45,113 nt of DNA from an uncultured Anaerolineae bacterium (GCA_937943625.1 CALEAD010000029.1:1-45113), one strand, 5' to 3'; positions 17,707 to 26,759 are shown, counted from the first letter of the stretch. Notes: generated by a model from the sequence alone, not told the origin. Translations and numbers: made by a program.

Positions 17707-19401
17707 TTAGTGGTTGCGTGCGGCAACAATCTCCGATTGCAGGCGAATGTGGTCTGGGGGAATGTCCAGCAGCACAACCAGCTCTTTCACCAGGTCGGCA
17801 AAAAGGGGCGCGGCAGTGGTAGACCCCCAGGGAGAGACGCGCGGGCGATCCAGCTTTACGAGAATGGCAATCTCCGGATCGTCGGCGGGCAGCCAGCCCA
17901 CAAAGGAAGCGATCGTGTCCGTTGGGTGGTAGCCATATGGTTCGGGAATTTGTGCCGTGCCAGTCTTGCCAGCCACGGTGTACCCGTCTACCTGCGCGCC
18001 GTACACTTCTCGGGCAACGGCCGTTACCGCCATAGCCGTCACAATGCGTGCCGTTTCGGCGCTGATGGGATGACTGAGCGCCACCGGTTCATGTACAAAG
18101 ATACGGCCGTCGGGGTAACGCCGTTCCTGCACTAGGTAAGGCTGCATCAGGCGCCCCTCATTCGCTAACGCCGAGATAGCCAGTAACATCTGCAGCGGCG
18201 TCGTTGCCATACCCTGGCCATAGGAGTTGGTCGCCAGCAACGCATCCGTCCACAAATCACTACCGGGTAAATGCAGCGTACCGCCAATTTCCGCTTTCAG
18301 GTCAATGCCAGACGGCCGACCAAAGCCAAAAAGCTGATAATAGCGGTAAAACGTCTCTGGCCCCATCCAAACCGCCAGCGTAGCCGCACCCACATTTAGC
18401 GAACGCGCCAGTAGCGTCGTCATATCCACCGTACCCGGCGCGCTGCGGTCCCAGTTATATGTCAGGTGGCCGCCCACTTCCAGCACGCCCGCATCGTAAT
18501 AAGTGCTTTGTGGCCCCACAGTGCCCGAATCCAGTGCCGCCGCCATTGTAATCAGCTTCATCACCGACCCAGGCTCATATTGCTTGCTGATGGCCGGGTC
18601 TAGCAGCAGTGACTTATCGGCGCGATAGAAATCATATGGGTTGTAACAAGGGTAATTGGCAATTGCCAGAATTGCGCCCGTGCGCGGATTCATCACAATA
18701 ATGGTGCCGCTTTCTGCACCATACTGCGCCAACCCCTGCTTCAGATGTTTCTCCACCACATACTGCACTGTGCGATCAATCGTCAGCACCAGGTCCGCGC
18801 CATCGCGCGCAATCACGCTCTGCTGCATCGTCAGCGGAGAGATGTTGCGCACAATACTTGCCGCTTCCCCTGCCAATTCCTGCTGGTAATACCCCTCCAG
18901 GCCAGAACCGCCATTGCCGTCAAAATCCACATACCCCAAGATGTGGCACATCAGCTCATTTTGTGGATAGAAGCGGCGGGGCAATGGATCGATCTGCACT
19001 CCTTCATAAGGCAAAGCGCGCACCAATTCTGCCACTTCTGGCGAAACACGTCCCTCAATCAACTGGTACGGCGTGTTTTGCTCCAGCAAAGCGCGAATTT
19101 CTAGCTGGGGCCGCTGCAAAATAGAAGAGAGCGCCGCCGAAAGTTCCTGCGGTTTATAAACCAGGTTTGGGGCCACGCTAATCTGATAATCAGCACCGTT
19201 AGCTGCCAACACCGCGCCGTTGCGATCATAAATAACACCACGTTCCGGGCGGGCAATCAGGGTCAACTTGTCGCTGGTGCGCTCTGCCCACGCCTTTCCC
19301 TGTAAGATCTGAAACGCAAACAAGCGACCAACAATGATAACGGTCGCAAACATCAGGCCAATTAACACAATCCATAATCGTCTATGCTGGCTTTTGTTCA
19401 T
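17707..19401 (-). CDS. ftsI: Septal peptidoglycan transpeptidase (class B PBP, FtsI-like)
   Basis: 564 residues. Cross-links new wall at the septum, working with FtsW. One N-terminal membrane anchor (WIVLIGLMFATVIIVGRLFAF) is followed by the dimerisation/pedestal region (RGVIYDRNGAVLA). The transpeptidase domain has SVMK at 279-282 (Ser nucleophile), S-L-N at 334-336 in place of the common SSN, and KTGTA at 479-483. There is no PASTA tail. The ATG at 19401 follows GGAGATAGGC. In the adjacent gap upstream lies a gene fragment described separately. Confidence 0.95.
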   Translation of the reverse strand: MNKSQHRRLWIVLIGLMFATVIIVGRLFAFQILQGKAWAERTSDKLTLIARPERGVIYDRNGAVLAANGADYQISVAPNLVYKPQELSAALSSILQRPQLEIRALLEQNTPYQLIEGRVSPEVAELVRALPYEGVQIDPLPRRFYPQNELMCHILGYVDFDGNGGSGLEGYYQQELAGEAASIVRNISPLTMQQSVIARDGADLVLTIDRTVQYVVEKHLKQGLAQYGAESGTIIVMNPRTGAILAIANYPCYNPYDFYRADKSLLLDPAISKQYEPGSVMKLITMAAALDSGTVGPQSTYYDAGVLEVGGHLTYNWDRSAPGTVDMTTLLARSLNVGAATLAVWMGPETFYRYYQLFGFGRPSGIDLKAEIGGTLHLPGSDLWTDALLATNSYGQGMATTPLQMLLAISALANEGRLMQPYLVQERRYPDGRIFVHEPVALSHPISAETARIVTAMAVTAVAREVYGAQVDGYTVAGKTGTAQIPEPYGYHPTDTIASFVGWLPADDPEIAILVKLDRPRVSPWGSTTAAPLFADLVKELVVLLDIPPDHIRLQSEIVAARNH

Positions 19402-19404
19402 TGC

Positions 19405-19614
19405 CTATCTCCGGTGTTGTGCCTTGCTCAACTGCTGAAGCATCTCCAATTGCCTGTTCTTTGCGTTCCACGGAACAAAGCAGTGCTGGTGATAACAGGC
19501 AAAAACGACATTGACGCTGATACCTGCCTGGGCAAGGATGTTGCTGATGGCAGCAATAACGCCTATGGCCGATCCAAGAACCTTTGCGCCTCTTTTACTG
19601 ACGCGACTCGCCAC
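19405..19614 (-). pseudogene. Remnant of an ACT-domain protein (C-terminal half) between ftsL and ftsI
   Basis: A 69-codon frame (GTG at 19612-19614) overlapping the 3' end of the ftsL-like gene and filling the gap to ftsI. Residues ISNILAQAGISVNVVFACY and HCFVPW, then a Leu-rich helix, resemble the C-terminal ACT domain of the COG3602/DUF2241 type (pattern LAxAGIxxNVVxxYxHDHxFVP). Such proteins are normally about 130 residues, so only the second half is here, without a recognisable ribosome-binding site. It is called a decayed fragment; a short functional peptide cannot be excluded. Confidence 0.45.
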
Positions 19615-20149
19615 GCATGAAGTCGGTCATACTGCTGCGCAACAGCAGCCACAGTGCCTGGCTCATGGTCTCCGGGGGCGCTCTTAGCACCGTTTCTGCG
19701 GACTTTTCTGCCGCCGGCATGACGGGATAATTTTCGACAATGATGTATTCGATTGCCTCTGGATCAGCAGGCACAAAACCGAGTCGCACGGCTTCACGCT
19801 GTAACCGCTCCAGGGACTGCGCTTCGGCAATTTTACGCTCCAGGGCAGCGTTGTTGCGCTGTAGCACGTCCAGGTCTTCTTGTAAGAATTGCACGCGGCG
19901 GCCAACCATGGCAATGCGACTGGTCTGACTGAGATAGATGAGACCGAGAACTGCCACCAGAATGAGGATGATGCCCCAACCGAGGGCAGCCTGCGCTTCG
20001 GTCAGCCGGCTTAAGCGCCGCCATTGGTCGCGGACTTTGCGCGCCGACGCGGTTCCTGGCGCGGCCGCTACTGCAGCCCCTGAGGCGGTTGCTGAATTTG
20101 TCGCCGAAGCGGTTTTTTGATTGGCCACGTTTTCTCGTTTCATAACCAT
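19595..20149 (-). CDS. FtsL/DivIC-like septum protein
   Basis: 184 residues. An Ala/Thr-rich cytoplasmic head of about 55 residues is followed by one membrane span (GWGIILILVAVLGLIYLS) and a coiled coil (RRVQFLQEDLDVLQRNNAALERKIAEAQSLERLQREAVRLGF), the FtsL/DivIC pattern. Its place between rsmH and ftsI is the normal ftsL locus. In other bacteria this protein pairs with FtsQ/FtsB and activates FtsWI. It is longer than most FtsL proteins because of the head and a 45-residue tail. The tail overlaps the ACT-domain fragment and may have been altered by that event. Confidence 0.75.
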   Translation of the reverse strand: MVMKRENVANQKTASATNSATASGAAVAAAPGTASARKVRDQWRRLSRLTEAQAALGWGIILILVAVLGLIYLSQTSRIAMVGRRVQFLQEDLDVLQRNNAALERKIAEAQSLERLQREAVRLGFVPADPEAIEYIIVENYPVMPAAEKSAETVLRAPPETMSQALWLLLRSSMTDFMRGESRQ

Positions 20150-20219
20150 GATCTCTGGCCTGATGGATGACTGGGCGTGGCGGCACTACTCCTCACGTTT
20201 CACGTCCACCAAAAATGAA

Positions 20220-21137
20220 TCAGTTTGTCAGTTTTTCTACAACGCGCAACCGGGCACTGCGGCTGCGCGGGTTGGCGGTAATTTCGGCTGCCGTGGCCTT
20301 GACTGCTTTGCGTGTGACCAAGCGCACGGTGGCGCGCGCAGCACAGGTGCAAACTGGCTGCGCAGGTGGGCAGGTGCATGGGCTGCTTAGCTGGCGGAAG
20401 GTTTGCTTGACAATGCGGTCTTCCAGGGAATGAAAACTGATGACGGCCAACCGCCCGCCGGGGCGTAGTAGGGTCACGGCCGTTTCCACGCCTACTTTTA
20501 CCGCTTCTAACTCCTGGTTGACGGCAATCCGCAGCGCCTGAAAGACTTGCGTGGCCGGGTGAATGCGCCACTGTCGCCGGCTAAGCCGGGCAATGGCCTG
20601 GCCTAACTGCGTGGTGGTGTGAAACGGCCGTTGCTGCACCACCATTTGCGCAATCCGCCGGCTGTGCGGCTCTTCGCCATAGCGCCAAAACAGGTCCGCC
20701 AATTCTTCTTCGCTTAAATTGTTAACCAGCTCTGCCGCCGTTGGCCCCTGGGTAGGGTCAAAGCGCATATCAAGCGGCCCCTCGCGCAGGAAGGAGAAGC
20801 CACGCCTGTCGTCATCTAGTTGGCGGGAGGAAAGCCCCAGGTCGAGCAAGATGCCATCCAGCGCCGTAAATCCATGTAAAGGAGCCAGCTCTGCCATCTG
20901 CGCATAGCTGGCATTGAGAAAAATAACCCGTTCCCCATAAGCGGCCAGCCTGATTCTGGCATAGGCGATGGCCTCTGGATCGCGGTCAAAAGCGAGAACG
21001 CGCCCATTGGGAGCGGAACGCTCGAGCAAACCGGCTGTGTGCCCGCCCGCGCCAACTGTGCCGTCGAGAAAACGGCCGTTTACCGGCGGTTGCAACAGCG
21101 CCAGCACTTCATCATACAAAACGGGAATGTGAGCCAC
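20220..21137 (-). CDS. rsmH: 16S rRNA (cytosine-1402-N4)-methyltransferase RsmH
   Basis: 305 residues. Methylates C1402 of 16S rRNA with S-adenosylmethionine. Visible landmarks are HIPVLYDEVLALL at the start, the SAM-binding DGTVGAGGHT, DLGLSSRQLDDDRRGFSFLREGPLDMRFD, and LRPGGRLAVISFHSLEDRIVK. Near the C terminus PCTCPPAQPVCTC carries cysteines common in the family. GTG start at 21137 with GAGGG about seven bases upstream. Second gene of the dcw operon, after mraZ. Confidence 0.96.
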   Translation of the reverse strand: MAHIPVLYDEVLALLQPPVNGRFLDGTVGAGGHTAGLLERSAPNGRVLAFDRDPEAIAYARIRLAAYGERVIFLNASYAQMAELAPLHGFTALDGILLDLGLSSRQLDDDRRGFSFLREGPLDMRFDPTQGPTAAELVNNLSEEELADLFWRYGEEPHSRRIAQMVVQQRPFHTTTQLGQAIARLSRRQWRIHPATQVFQALRIAVNQELEAVKVGVETAVTLLRPGGRLAVISFHSLEDRIVKQTFRQLSSPCTCPPAQPVCTCAARATVRLVTRKAVKATAAEITANPRSRSARLRVVEKLTN

Positions 21138-21179
21138 CGGATACCCTCAATCACCATGACGGCTCACCGTGAACGGCCG

Positions 21180-21605
21180 TTAAATTCCCAGGTCTTGCCA
21201 ACGGCTGGCATCGCTGTTGCTTTCAACCGACTGCCGCACCGTTTGCCAGGCTTCTGCGCTCCACAGTTCAATGTAGTTGAACATGCCGGCAATGACGACT
21301 TCACCGTCAATGCCGGCAAATTCACGCAGGTACGGCGGCACCAAAATACGCCCCTGACGGTCGGGCAGCAGGTCTACTGCGCCAGAAAAAACGCGCCGAC
21401 GAAAAGCACGCACCCCTTCATCGGACAACGGCCGTTCGGCCACACGCTGCGCCAGACCTTGCCACTCATCCATCGGGAAAATCATCAAGTTCTGGTCGAA
21501 TCCACGCGTCACCACCAGCCCGGCCGCCAATAAATTGCGGAACTTTGCCGGAATCGTCAACCTGCCTTTTTCGTCTAGCGTGTGCGTGTACTCGCCCAGA
21601 AACAT
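21180..21605 (-). CDS. mraZ: Transcriptional regulator MraZ
   Basis: About 141 residues made of two AbrB-like swapped-hairpin halves, each with a DxxxR/DRQGR core (DEKGRLTIPAKFRN near residue 11 and DRQGRILVPPYLREF near residue 82). MraZ binds repeated GTGG words upstream of its own gene and represses the dcw operon; such repeats are present at 21725-21750. The canonical start MFLGEY is taken at 21605; an in-frame GTG two codons earlier is an alternative. Confidence 0.95.
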   Translation of the reverse strand: MFLGEYTHTLDEKGRLTIPAKFRNLLAAGLVVTRGFDQNLMIFPMDEWQGLAQRVAERPLSDEGVRAFRRRVFSGAVDLLPDRQGRILVPPYLREFAGIDGEVVIAGMFNYIELWSAEAWQTVRQSVESNSDASRWQDLGI

Positions 21606-21724
21606 TGCCACTACTTCCTGTGGGCCGGGGTCAATTTCCGAACCCAGTTTTGGAAAAAATTAGAACATATGTTTTGATATACCCCATTTTCACCCGATTT
21701 TGACCGCTAAATCGTGCCCTTATG

Positions 21725-21750
21725 CCCCACTTTACCCCACTTTTTACCAC
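21725..21750 (-). promoter_or_regulatory. MraZ operator: three GTGG direct repeats at 10-bp spacing
   Basis: Read on the minus strand: GTGGTAAAAA, GTGGGGTAAA, GTGGGGCATA, so GTGG recurs exactly every 10 bases. This is the known arrangement of MraZ boxes. The repeats lie just downstream of the -10 box and would block the dcw promoter, giving autoregulation. A weaker GGG pair, also 10 bases apart, is found at 21681-21696. Confidence 0.85.
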
Positions 21751-21760
21751 AATTTGCCCC

Positions 21761-21789
21761 AGTATACACCAAAGCCCCCACAATGTGAA
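21761..21789 (-). promoter_or_regulatory. dcw-cluster promoter (TTCACA-17-TATACT)
   Basis: The -35 TTCACA (21784-21789) and -10 TATACT (21761-21766) are separated by 17 bases, five of six matches each to the housekeeping consensus. The predicted start near 21754 places the MraZ boxes at about +4 to +30. Confidence 0.75.
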
Positions 21790-21900
21790 GCACCAGGTGA
21801 AAGTTTTAAGCATGAAATTGTGAAAAAACAGCAAGAAATTTATCTCGTCACCTATCAGCATTTCAGTCAGTCAGCCTGTCAGCTTTCCCGCTCACCAGCC

Positions 21901-21939
21901 AACAAAAAAGCCCGACAGGTATTCACCTTATCGGGCTTT
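21901..21939 (-). terminator. Intrinsic terminator of msrPQ
   Basis: Perfect arms aaagcccga (21907-21915) and tcgggcttt (21931-21939). In the minus direction the stem runs into CTTTTTTG. The stem includes the msrQ stop codon. Confidence 0.85.
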
Positions 21940-22554
21940 GCGTACCTGACGCGACCGTTGCCGGAAACGACTCAGCAGTGGGCGCAGCATCGGCAGCCGT
22001 AACATCAACAGCAGCGCCAGTAGCGCCGCAAACAAAGCAGGCTGTGTATACACGTTTTTTACCAACCAAAAGTAATGCACAATGGCCAATATCGCCGCCA
22101 GGTAGACCCACCGGTGCAGCCGTTTCCAATTTTTACCCAGACGGCGCATGGCCCAACGATTGGAGGTGAGTGCCAGCGGCAGCAAAATAAGAAAAGCCGC
22201 CAGCCCCACCAGCACATACGTGTTGCCAAGCAACGCTGCACGAATGCGGAACCACACCAGACCATAATCCACATAGACAAAAATGAACAGGTGCAGCGCC
22301 GCATAGCCAAAAGCATACAGCCCCAGTGTCTTGCGCAAAGGGATCACCTGCTTCCAGCCACTCAGCAGGTGCAGCGGCGTTACGGACAGGGAAAGCAACA
22401 GTAACACCAGCGCCGCCTTGCCAGTACGCAGCGTCGCCTCCCGGATGGGGTCAGCGCCAAGCTGTCTGCTGCTGGCGTGCCAGAGCAACAGCGCCAGAGA
22501 CAGCAGCGCACCCGTATGCACGAACAGGCGGGTGAAGGAAGAAGAGGAAAACAT
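21928..22554 (-). CDS. msrQ: MsrQ, haem-binding membrane subunit of periplasmic methionine sulfoxide reductase
   Basis: About 208 residues with six hydrophobic segments. MsrQ is a ferric-reductase-like b-haem protein that feeds electrons to the molybdoenzyme MsrP. Histidines likely to hold haem are seen in the first span (LLWHASS), in ALHLFIF and in RLHRWVYLAAILAIVHYFW. The frame opens earlier (TTG at 22605), but ATG at 22554 just before the first hydrophobic span is preferred. It follows msrP on the same strand after about 107 bases. Confidence 0.85.
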   Translation of the reverse strand: MFSSSSFTRLFVHTGALLSLALLLWHASSRQLGADPIREATLRTGKAALVLLLLSLSVTPLHLLSGWKQVIPLRKTLGLYAFGYAALHLFIFVYVDYGLVWFRIRAALLGNTYVLVGLAAFLILLPLALTSNRWAMRRLGKNWKRLHRWVYLAAILAIVHYFWLVKNVYTQPALFAALLALLLMLRLPMLRPLLSRFRQRSRQVRKAR

Positions 22555-22661
22555 GCGAATGGATGGCAAGAGACAAACAGGCAGGAAGTAAAAGGTGGAA
22601 GGCAAGAAGCGAGGGGCAAAAATAAAAAAACCGCCACCTGCTCTCTTCCTGCCCCTTCCAG

Positions 22662-23648
22662 CTAAAAGTCGCGGCGCAAATCCTGGCCGGCGTACAGCGC
22701 CGCTACCTGCGCCTCATAGCCGTTGAACAGCAGCGTATCACGCCGTCCCCATTCGCCAATGCGCCGTTCACTGGCCTGCGACCAACGCGGGTGCGGCACA
22801 GAGGGGTTCACATTGGCGTAAAAGCCATACTCGTTGGGCGCGGCTGCCATCCACAAAGAGACAGGCTGGTAATTGACCAGCTCGATTTTGACGATGGATT
22901 TAATGCTCTTAAAACCATACTTCCAGGGAACTACCAGCCGCACCGGCGCCCCATTTTGCGGCAGCAGGGGTTTGCCATAAATGCCAGTTGCCAGCAAAGT
23001 CAGGTCGTGGCGCGCCTCATCCAGGCGCAGCCCTTCTACGTAGGGCCAGTTAAAGCTGCGCCGTCTCTGGCCGGGCATTTGTTGCGGGTCGTATAGGGTC
23101 TCAAAGCGCACGTGGGTGGCCTCGGCTAATGGCTCTACCTGATCCAACAACTTGTGCAGCGGGAAGCCCACCCAGGGAATGACCATAGACCATGCTTCGA
23201 CGCAGCGCAGGCGATATACGCGCTCCTCCTGGTCAAAGCGCGTGCGCAGGTCGTCTATGTCGTACACGCCAGGGTTACGCACCAGACCATACACCTCCAC
23301 CTGCCAGGGTGAGGTGACAAAGTTTTGCGCCAGAGGGGCCACGCCCTCTTTTTCAATGGAAAACTCGTAGTAGTTGTTGTAGGAGACGATGGCCTGATAG
23401 TCGGTGAGGGGGTCGCCTAGCTCATCGGTTGTGGCCAGAATTGCGCCGGGGGTCTGGCCTTCCGTGCCGGTTGTGGCAGCGCGACCGCGCGGGGCGTTGT
23501 CTGCCACAGGACTACAGGCGGCAGCAATCAGGGCAGTTGCAGAGAGAGCCGCAGCGCCTTTGATGAATTGGCGGCGCGACAGATAGAGGCGCTCTGGTGT
23601 TATTTCGGCTGAGGAGATGTCGTAGGATTTGCGGGTTTTAATCAACAT
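22662..23648 (-). CDS. msrP: MsrP, molybdopterin methionine sulfoxide reductase catalytic subunit
   Basis: 328 residues. Repairs oxidised methionines in exported proteins. A twin-arginine signal (LSRRQFIKG, Arg 25-26) is followed by a hydrophobic stretch ending in a possible lipobox (LIAAAC). The molybdenum-ligand cysteine is C149 (YRLRCVEAW). [42 protein letters not shown] and the C-terminal [11 protein letters not shown] are MsrP signatures. The TAT signal indicates export in folded form with cofactor. Paired with msrQ downstream. Confidence 0.93.
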   Translation of the reverse strand: MLIKTRKSYDISSAEITPERLYLSRRQFIKGAAALSATALIAAACSPVADNAPRGRAATTGTEGQTPGAILATTDELGDPLTDYQAIVSYNNYYEFSIEKEGVAPLAQNFVTSPWQVEVYGLVRNPGVYDIDDLRTRFDQEERVYRLRCVEAWSMVIPWVGFPLHKLLDQVEPLAEATHVRFETLYDPQQMPGQRRRSFNWPYVEGLRLDEARHDLTLLATGIYGKPLLPQNGAPVRLVVPWKYGFKSIKSIVKIELVNYQPVSLWMAAAPNEYGFYANVNPSVPHPRWSQASERRIGEWGRRDTLLFNGYEAQVAALYAGQDLRRDF

Positions 23649-23973
23649 AGGTTTGCCGGGAGGGTAGGATTTTGAATTGAGTATAGCAAACCTGTGGCGG
23701 CAAGAAGGGAGTTTTCTGAAGGTCGGTTAAGGTTATTGGTGGCAAGTGAAGTTGATTGGTGGTTTGTCAAGGGTGGTTGCCGAACTTTTTGCTGGGGTCT
23801 GACGAAATTTGCGTTGACCTCTGGCATCGTAACGCGATTTGTCAAATCGCGCTACACTGGCAGCTGGCAAAAACGCCAGTGTCCCGCTTTTTCTTTGACT
23901 GTCAACTGCGCTCAGCCGACCGCGATTTGTCTGTAGTCTGGGGGTTGGCGGTCGGCCGTTGGCAGTCAGCTGT
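23649..23973. other. Intergenic region between the class A PBP and msrP, with hairpins
   Basis: No gene recognised in 325 bases. Two perfect hairpins stand side by side: cgcgattt-gtc-aaatcgcg (23833-23851) and acactggc/gccagtgt (23854-23882), the second followed on the plus strand by a C/T-rich run. Near 23900-23970 lie GCGGTC/CAGTC words of the palindromic repeat family. A TATACT box at 23680-23685 on the minus strand is a possible -10 for msrP, but no matching -35 was seen. Confidence 0.55.
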
Positions 23974-26745
23974 TTACTGAATGATGATGGTAATGGTGTG
24001 GGGTTCACCGACGTAGTTGCTGTCTTTGATGACGATGAGGCGCAAATAGTAGTTGCCAGGAGGCAGGGCATCGGCGTGCAGCATTTCTAGCACACCGTTG
24101 ACGACGGGCGTGTTGTGGGTTTCGCCTAGCGTGACCCAGTTGATGTTGTCCCCTTCGGGAATGCCTAGCTCTATTTTGTAGAACTGGACGACGGCCGGAT
24201 CAAAGTCGGCCGTACCCACGATGGGCAGGATACCGCTGACTTTGTCGCCGCTGCGCGGGGTGACGATGCGCCAGATGGCGGGGGTGTTGGGGTCGCGCGC
24301 CAGGGCCAATAGTTCTTCGTTGCAGGGCTGGCTGGGCAGAATGGCCAGGTTGTTGGCCTGCGCCCATTCATGTGCGCCTTTGAGGCTCTGGGGGTTGCGC
24401 GGGGGAGTGAGAAAGAGCTGGGGCTGGGCGGTGGGGGGCAGTAAGCCAACGGCCGTTCCCTGGGGAAAATGGCAGAACAGTTGGGGCGGCAGGGCGTTCT
24501 CATCTGACGTGGGCTGTGCCACTTCTAGCGGCACGGGTGGCAACGCAACGGCCGTCATACGCCAGACGGCCGGTTCCAACTGTTCCCACACTACCGTATC
24601 GGGCAAGGGGGTGGGCGTGGGGGGCTGCGGTACGGCCGTTGGCTGCGTGAGAAACCATTCACTGCCGCCGGGGGCGCAATCTACTGCGCCAATGGTGATA
24701 GAGGCCAGACTGCACAACGGCCGTTTTTCCAGGCCCAGCTCCAGCGGTGGCACAAACTCCGCGGCGGGCGGCGCGCCATTCAGCCACAACGCCGTTTGCA
24801 ACGCCGCATCCTCATACACCGCCAGCATATAATCACGCCAAAGCGGAGCCGCACCTGTGAGGCCGCTGATGTTGCGCATGGGGCTATTGTCTGTATTCCC
24901 CGCCCACACCGCCACCACCAGTGCAGGCGTGTAACCGACCGTCCAGTTATCGCGGTAATCGTTCGTGGTGCCCGTTTTGGCCGCCGCCGGGAAAGGCAAC
25001 GCCAGCGGGTTGTTACGCCCCATCGCCGGCTCACGCGCCGCGTCATCATCCAAAATATCGCTGATGAGAAAGGCCACGCGCGGGTCTAACACCGGTTCGC
25101 CTGCGGGGGGTTGGTATTCGTAAAGCAGTTCGCCGTTGCTTTTTTGCACGCGCAAAATAGCCACAGGCGGAACCCGCTGCCCGTTGTTAGCCAGGATGGC
25201 ATAGACAGAAGCCAATTCTAGTGGCGTCAACTCACCCCCCCCCAGGGTCAGGGAGAGACCATAGCGCGTGGCGTCATTTTGCCAGCTGCGAACGCCCATC
25301 TGCTGCGCAAATTCGAGATAGCGCGGCAGACCAATGTCTTGCAGCAGCAGCACGGCGGGGATGTTGTAGCTATTGGCCAGGGCGGCGCGCAGGCGCATGG
25401 GACCATGAAAACGGCCGTCGTAATTTACCGGCCTGTACACAGTGCCATCAAATTGGGGATATTTTACCTCCACGTCCCACAACAGGTCGCCCAGCGTCCA
25501 GGCAGGCGCGCCGCCGTCTGCGGCGGGCAGCAGCGCGGCGGCGTAGGTCAGGGGCTTGATGGCGCTGCCAGGCTGCTGCGGCGAAAGAGTGACATTGACA
25601 CGGCCGTTAATGGCATCATCGTGGTAATTGACGCTGCCCAGCATGGCCAGAATCTCGCCCGTGCCTGGCTTCAGCGCAATGAGGGCGGCATTGGTCAGGT
25701 TGTGTTCAGGGCCAACGGCAGTGACGTGCTGCCGCGCCAGCTGTTCTGCCAGACGTTGGTAATTCAGGTCAAGCGTCGTCGTCACACGTAGGCCACCATT
25801 GGCTACCACTTCTGCGCCAAACTGCGCCTCTAGCAGCTGGCGCGCATAAACGGCAAAGTGGGGCGCGGTCAGGCTGACCGACTGCGGCGCAAATTCTAAT
25901 GGCTGTTGGTAGGTGGGCAAAATCTGCTCCTGCGCCAGAAAACCCTCGCTGGCCATCAGGTGCAGCACCACCCACTGCCGCTCTTTGGCTTTCTCAAAAT
26001 TGGCATAGGGGTCCAGGTCTACGGGACTTTGCGGCAGCCCGGCAAGAAACGTAGCTTCGGCCAGGGTGAGCGCAGCCGCGGGCTTGTTGAAGTAGGCTTG
26101 CGCTGCTGCTTCGATGCCGTAGGCAAGATTGCCGTAGTAGATTTCGTTCAGGTACATTTCCAGAATTTCTTCTTTGCTGTAGCTGCGCGTCATGATCCAG
26201 GCCAGCACAATCTCTTTGAGCTTGCGGTTATAGGAAACGGCCGTGCGCTCTTCGTAATCAAAGGCAATGTGGCGCACAAGTTGTTGTGTGATGGTGCTGC
26301 CCCCCACAGGGCGGCTATCCGGATTGCGCAAATTGGCAATGATGGCCGCCACCAGTGAGGGGGCATCTAGGCCTATGTTTTCGTAGAAGGTATCGTCCTC
26401 AACAGCCACCGTCGCTTGAATGAGGTGCGGCGGAATCTGGCTGAGGGGAACGGCCGTGCGCTTGCCTTCGCCAAAAATCTCCCACAGCGTTTCGCCGTTG
26501 CGGTCAGTGATGAGGGTGGTCTCAAAGGTTTCACGCTCACGCGCCGTCTCCAGGCGCGCCACGCCCGCCTCAATCTCGCGCGAAAAGTCGGCATAGATCA
26601 GCGTCCCGGCAATGAGAATGCCACCAAACACGAGAAAGGCCAGCAGCAACAGGCCCAGCAAAAAAGCGCGGCCCAGGCAGCCGCCACAGCCGCAGCCACG
26701 ACGCGACGCGGCGGGCATAGGTGCAGGAGATGGCAAATAGCTCAT
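23974..26745 (-). CDS. Class A penicillin-binding protein (glycosyltransferase-transpeptidase)
   Basis: 923 residues. Polymerises and cross-links peptidoglycan. A Cys/Gly-rich cytoplasmic tip (RRGCGCGGCLGR, 16-26) precedes one membrane span (27-52). The GT51 domain has catalytic Glu in AVEDDTF (E116) and motifs GGSTITQQ (148-155) and KLKEI (E178). The transpeptidase has SAIK (394-397), SYN (459-461) and KTGTT (590-594). A Pro/Thr linker (about 690-720) leads to a C-terminal beta-rich domain (WRIVTPRSGDKVSGILPIVG to the end) of the type fused to many wall proteins. ATG at 26745 has GAGG upstream. GCGGTC-type repeats lie on both sides of the gene. Closest in layout to PBP1A/1C. Confidence 0.93.
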   Translation of the reverse strand: MSYLPSPAPMPAASRRGCGCGGCLGRAFLLGLLLLAFLVFGGILIAGTLIYADFSREIEAGVARLETARERETFETTLITDRNGETLWEIFGEGKRTAVPLSQIPPHLIQATVAVEDDTFYENIGLDAPSLVAAIIANLRNPDSRPVGGSTITQQLVRHIAFDYEERTAVSYNRKLKEIVLAWIMTRSYSKEEILEMYLNEIYYGNLAYGIEAAAQAYFNKPAAALTLAEATFLAGLPQSPVDLDPYANFEKAKERQWVVLHLMASEGFLAQEQILPTYQQPLEFAPQSVSLTAPHFAVYARQLLEAQFGAEVVANGGLRVTTTLDLNYQRLAEQLARQHVTAVGPEHNLTNAALIALKPGTGEILAMLGSVNYHDDAINGRVNVTLSPQQPGSAIKPLTYAAALLPAADGGAPAWTLGDLLWDVEVKYPQFDGTVYRPVNYDGRFHGPMRLRAALANSYNIPAVLLLQDIGLPRYLEFAQQMGVRSWQNDATRYGLSLTLGGGELTPLELASVYAILANNGQRVPPVAILRVQKSNGELLYEYQPPAGEPVLDPRVAFLISDILDDDAAREPAMGRNNPLALPFPAAAKTGTTNDYRDNWTVGYTPALVVAVWAGNTDNSPMRNISGLTGAAPLWRDYMLAVYEDAALQTALWLNGAPPAAEFVPPLELGLEKRPLCSLASITIGAVDCAPGGSEWFLTQPTAVPQPPTPTPLPDTVVWEQLEPAVWRMTAVALPPVPLEVAQPTSDENALPPQLFCHFPQGTAVGLLPPTAQPQLFLTPPRNPQSLKGAHEWAQANNLAILPSQPCNEELLALARDPNTPAIWRIVTPRSGDKVSGILPIVGTADFDPAVVQFYKIELGIPEGDNINWVTLGETHNTPVVNGVLEMLHADALPPGNYYLRLIVIKDSNYVGEPHTITIIIQ

Positions 26746-26759
26746 AACAACCTCAACAA

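Larger units (their letters stand above)
21606..21927. other. Intergenic region between msrQ and mraZ
   Basis: A 322-base gap without a credible gene. It holds the mraZ promoter and MraZ boxes (21725-21789), a further pair of 10-bp-spaced CCC words (21681-21696) and the msrQ terminator (21901-21939). Nothing else recognised. Confidence 0.6.
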
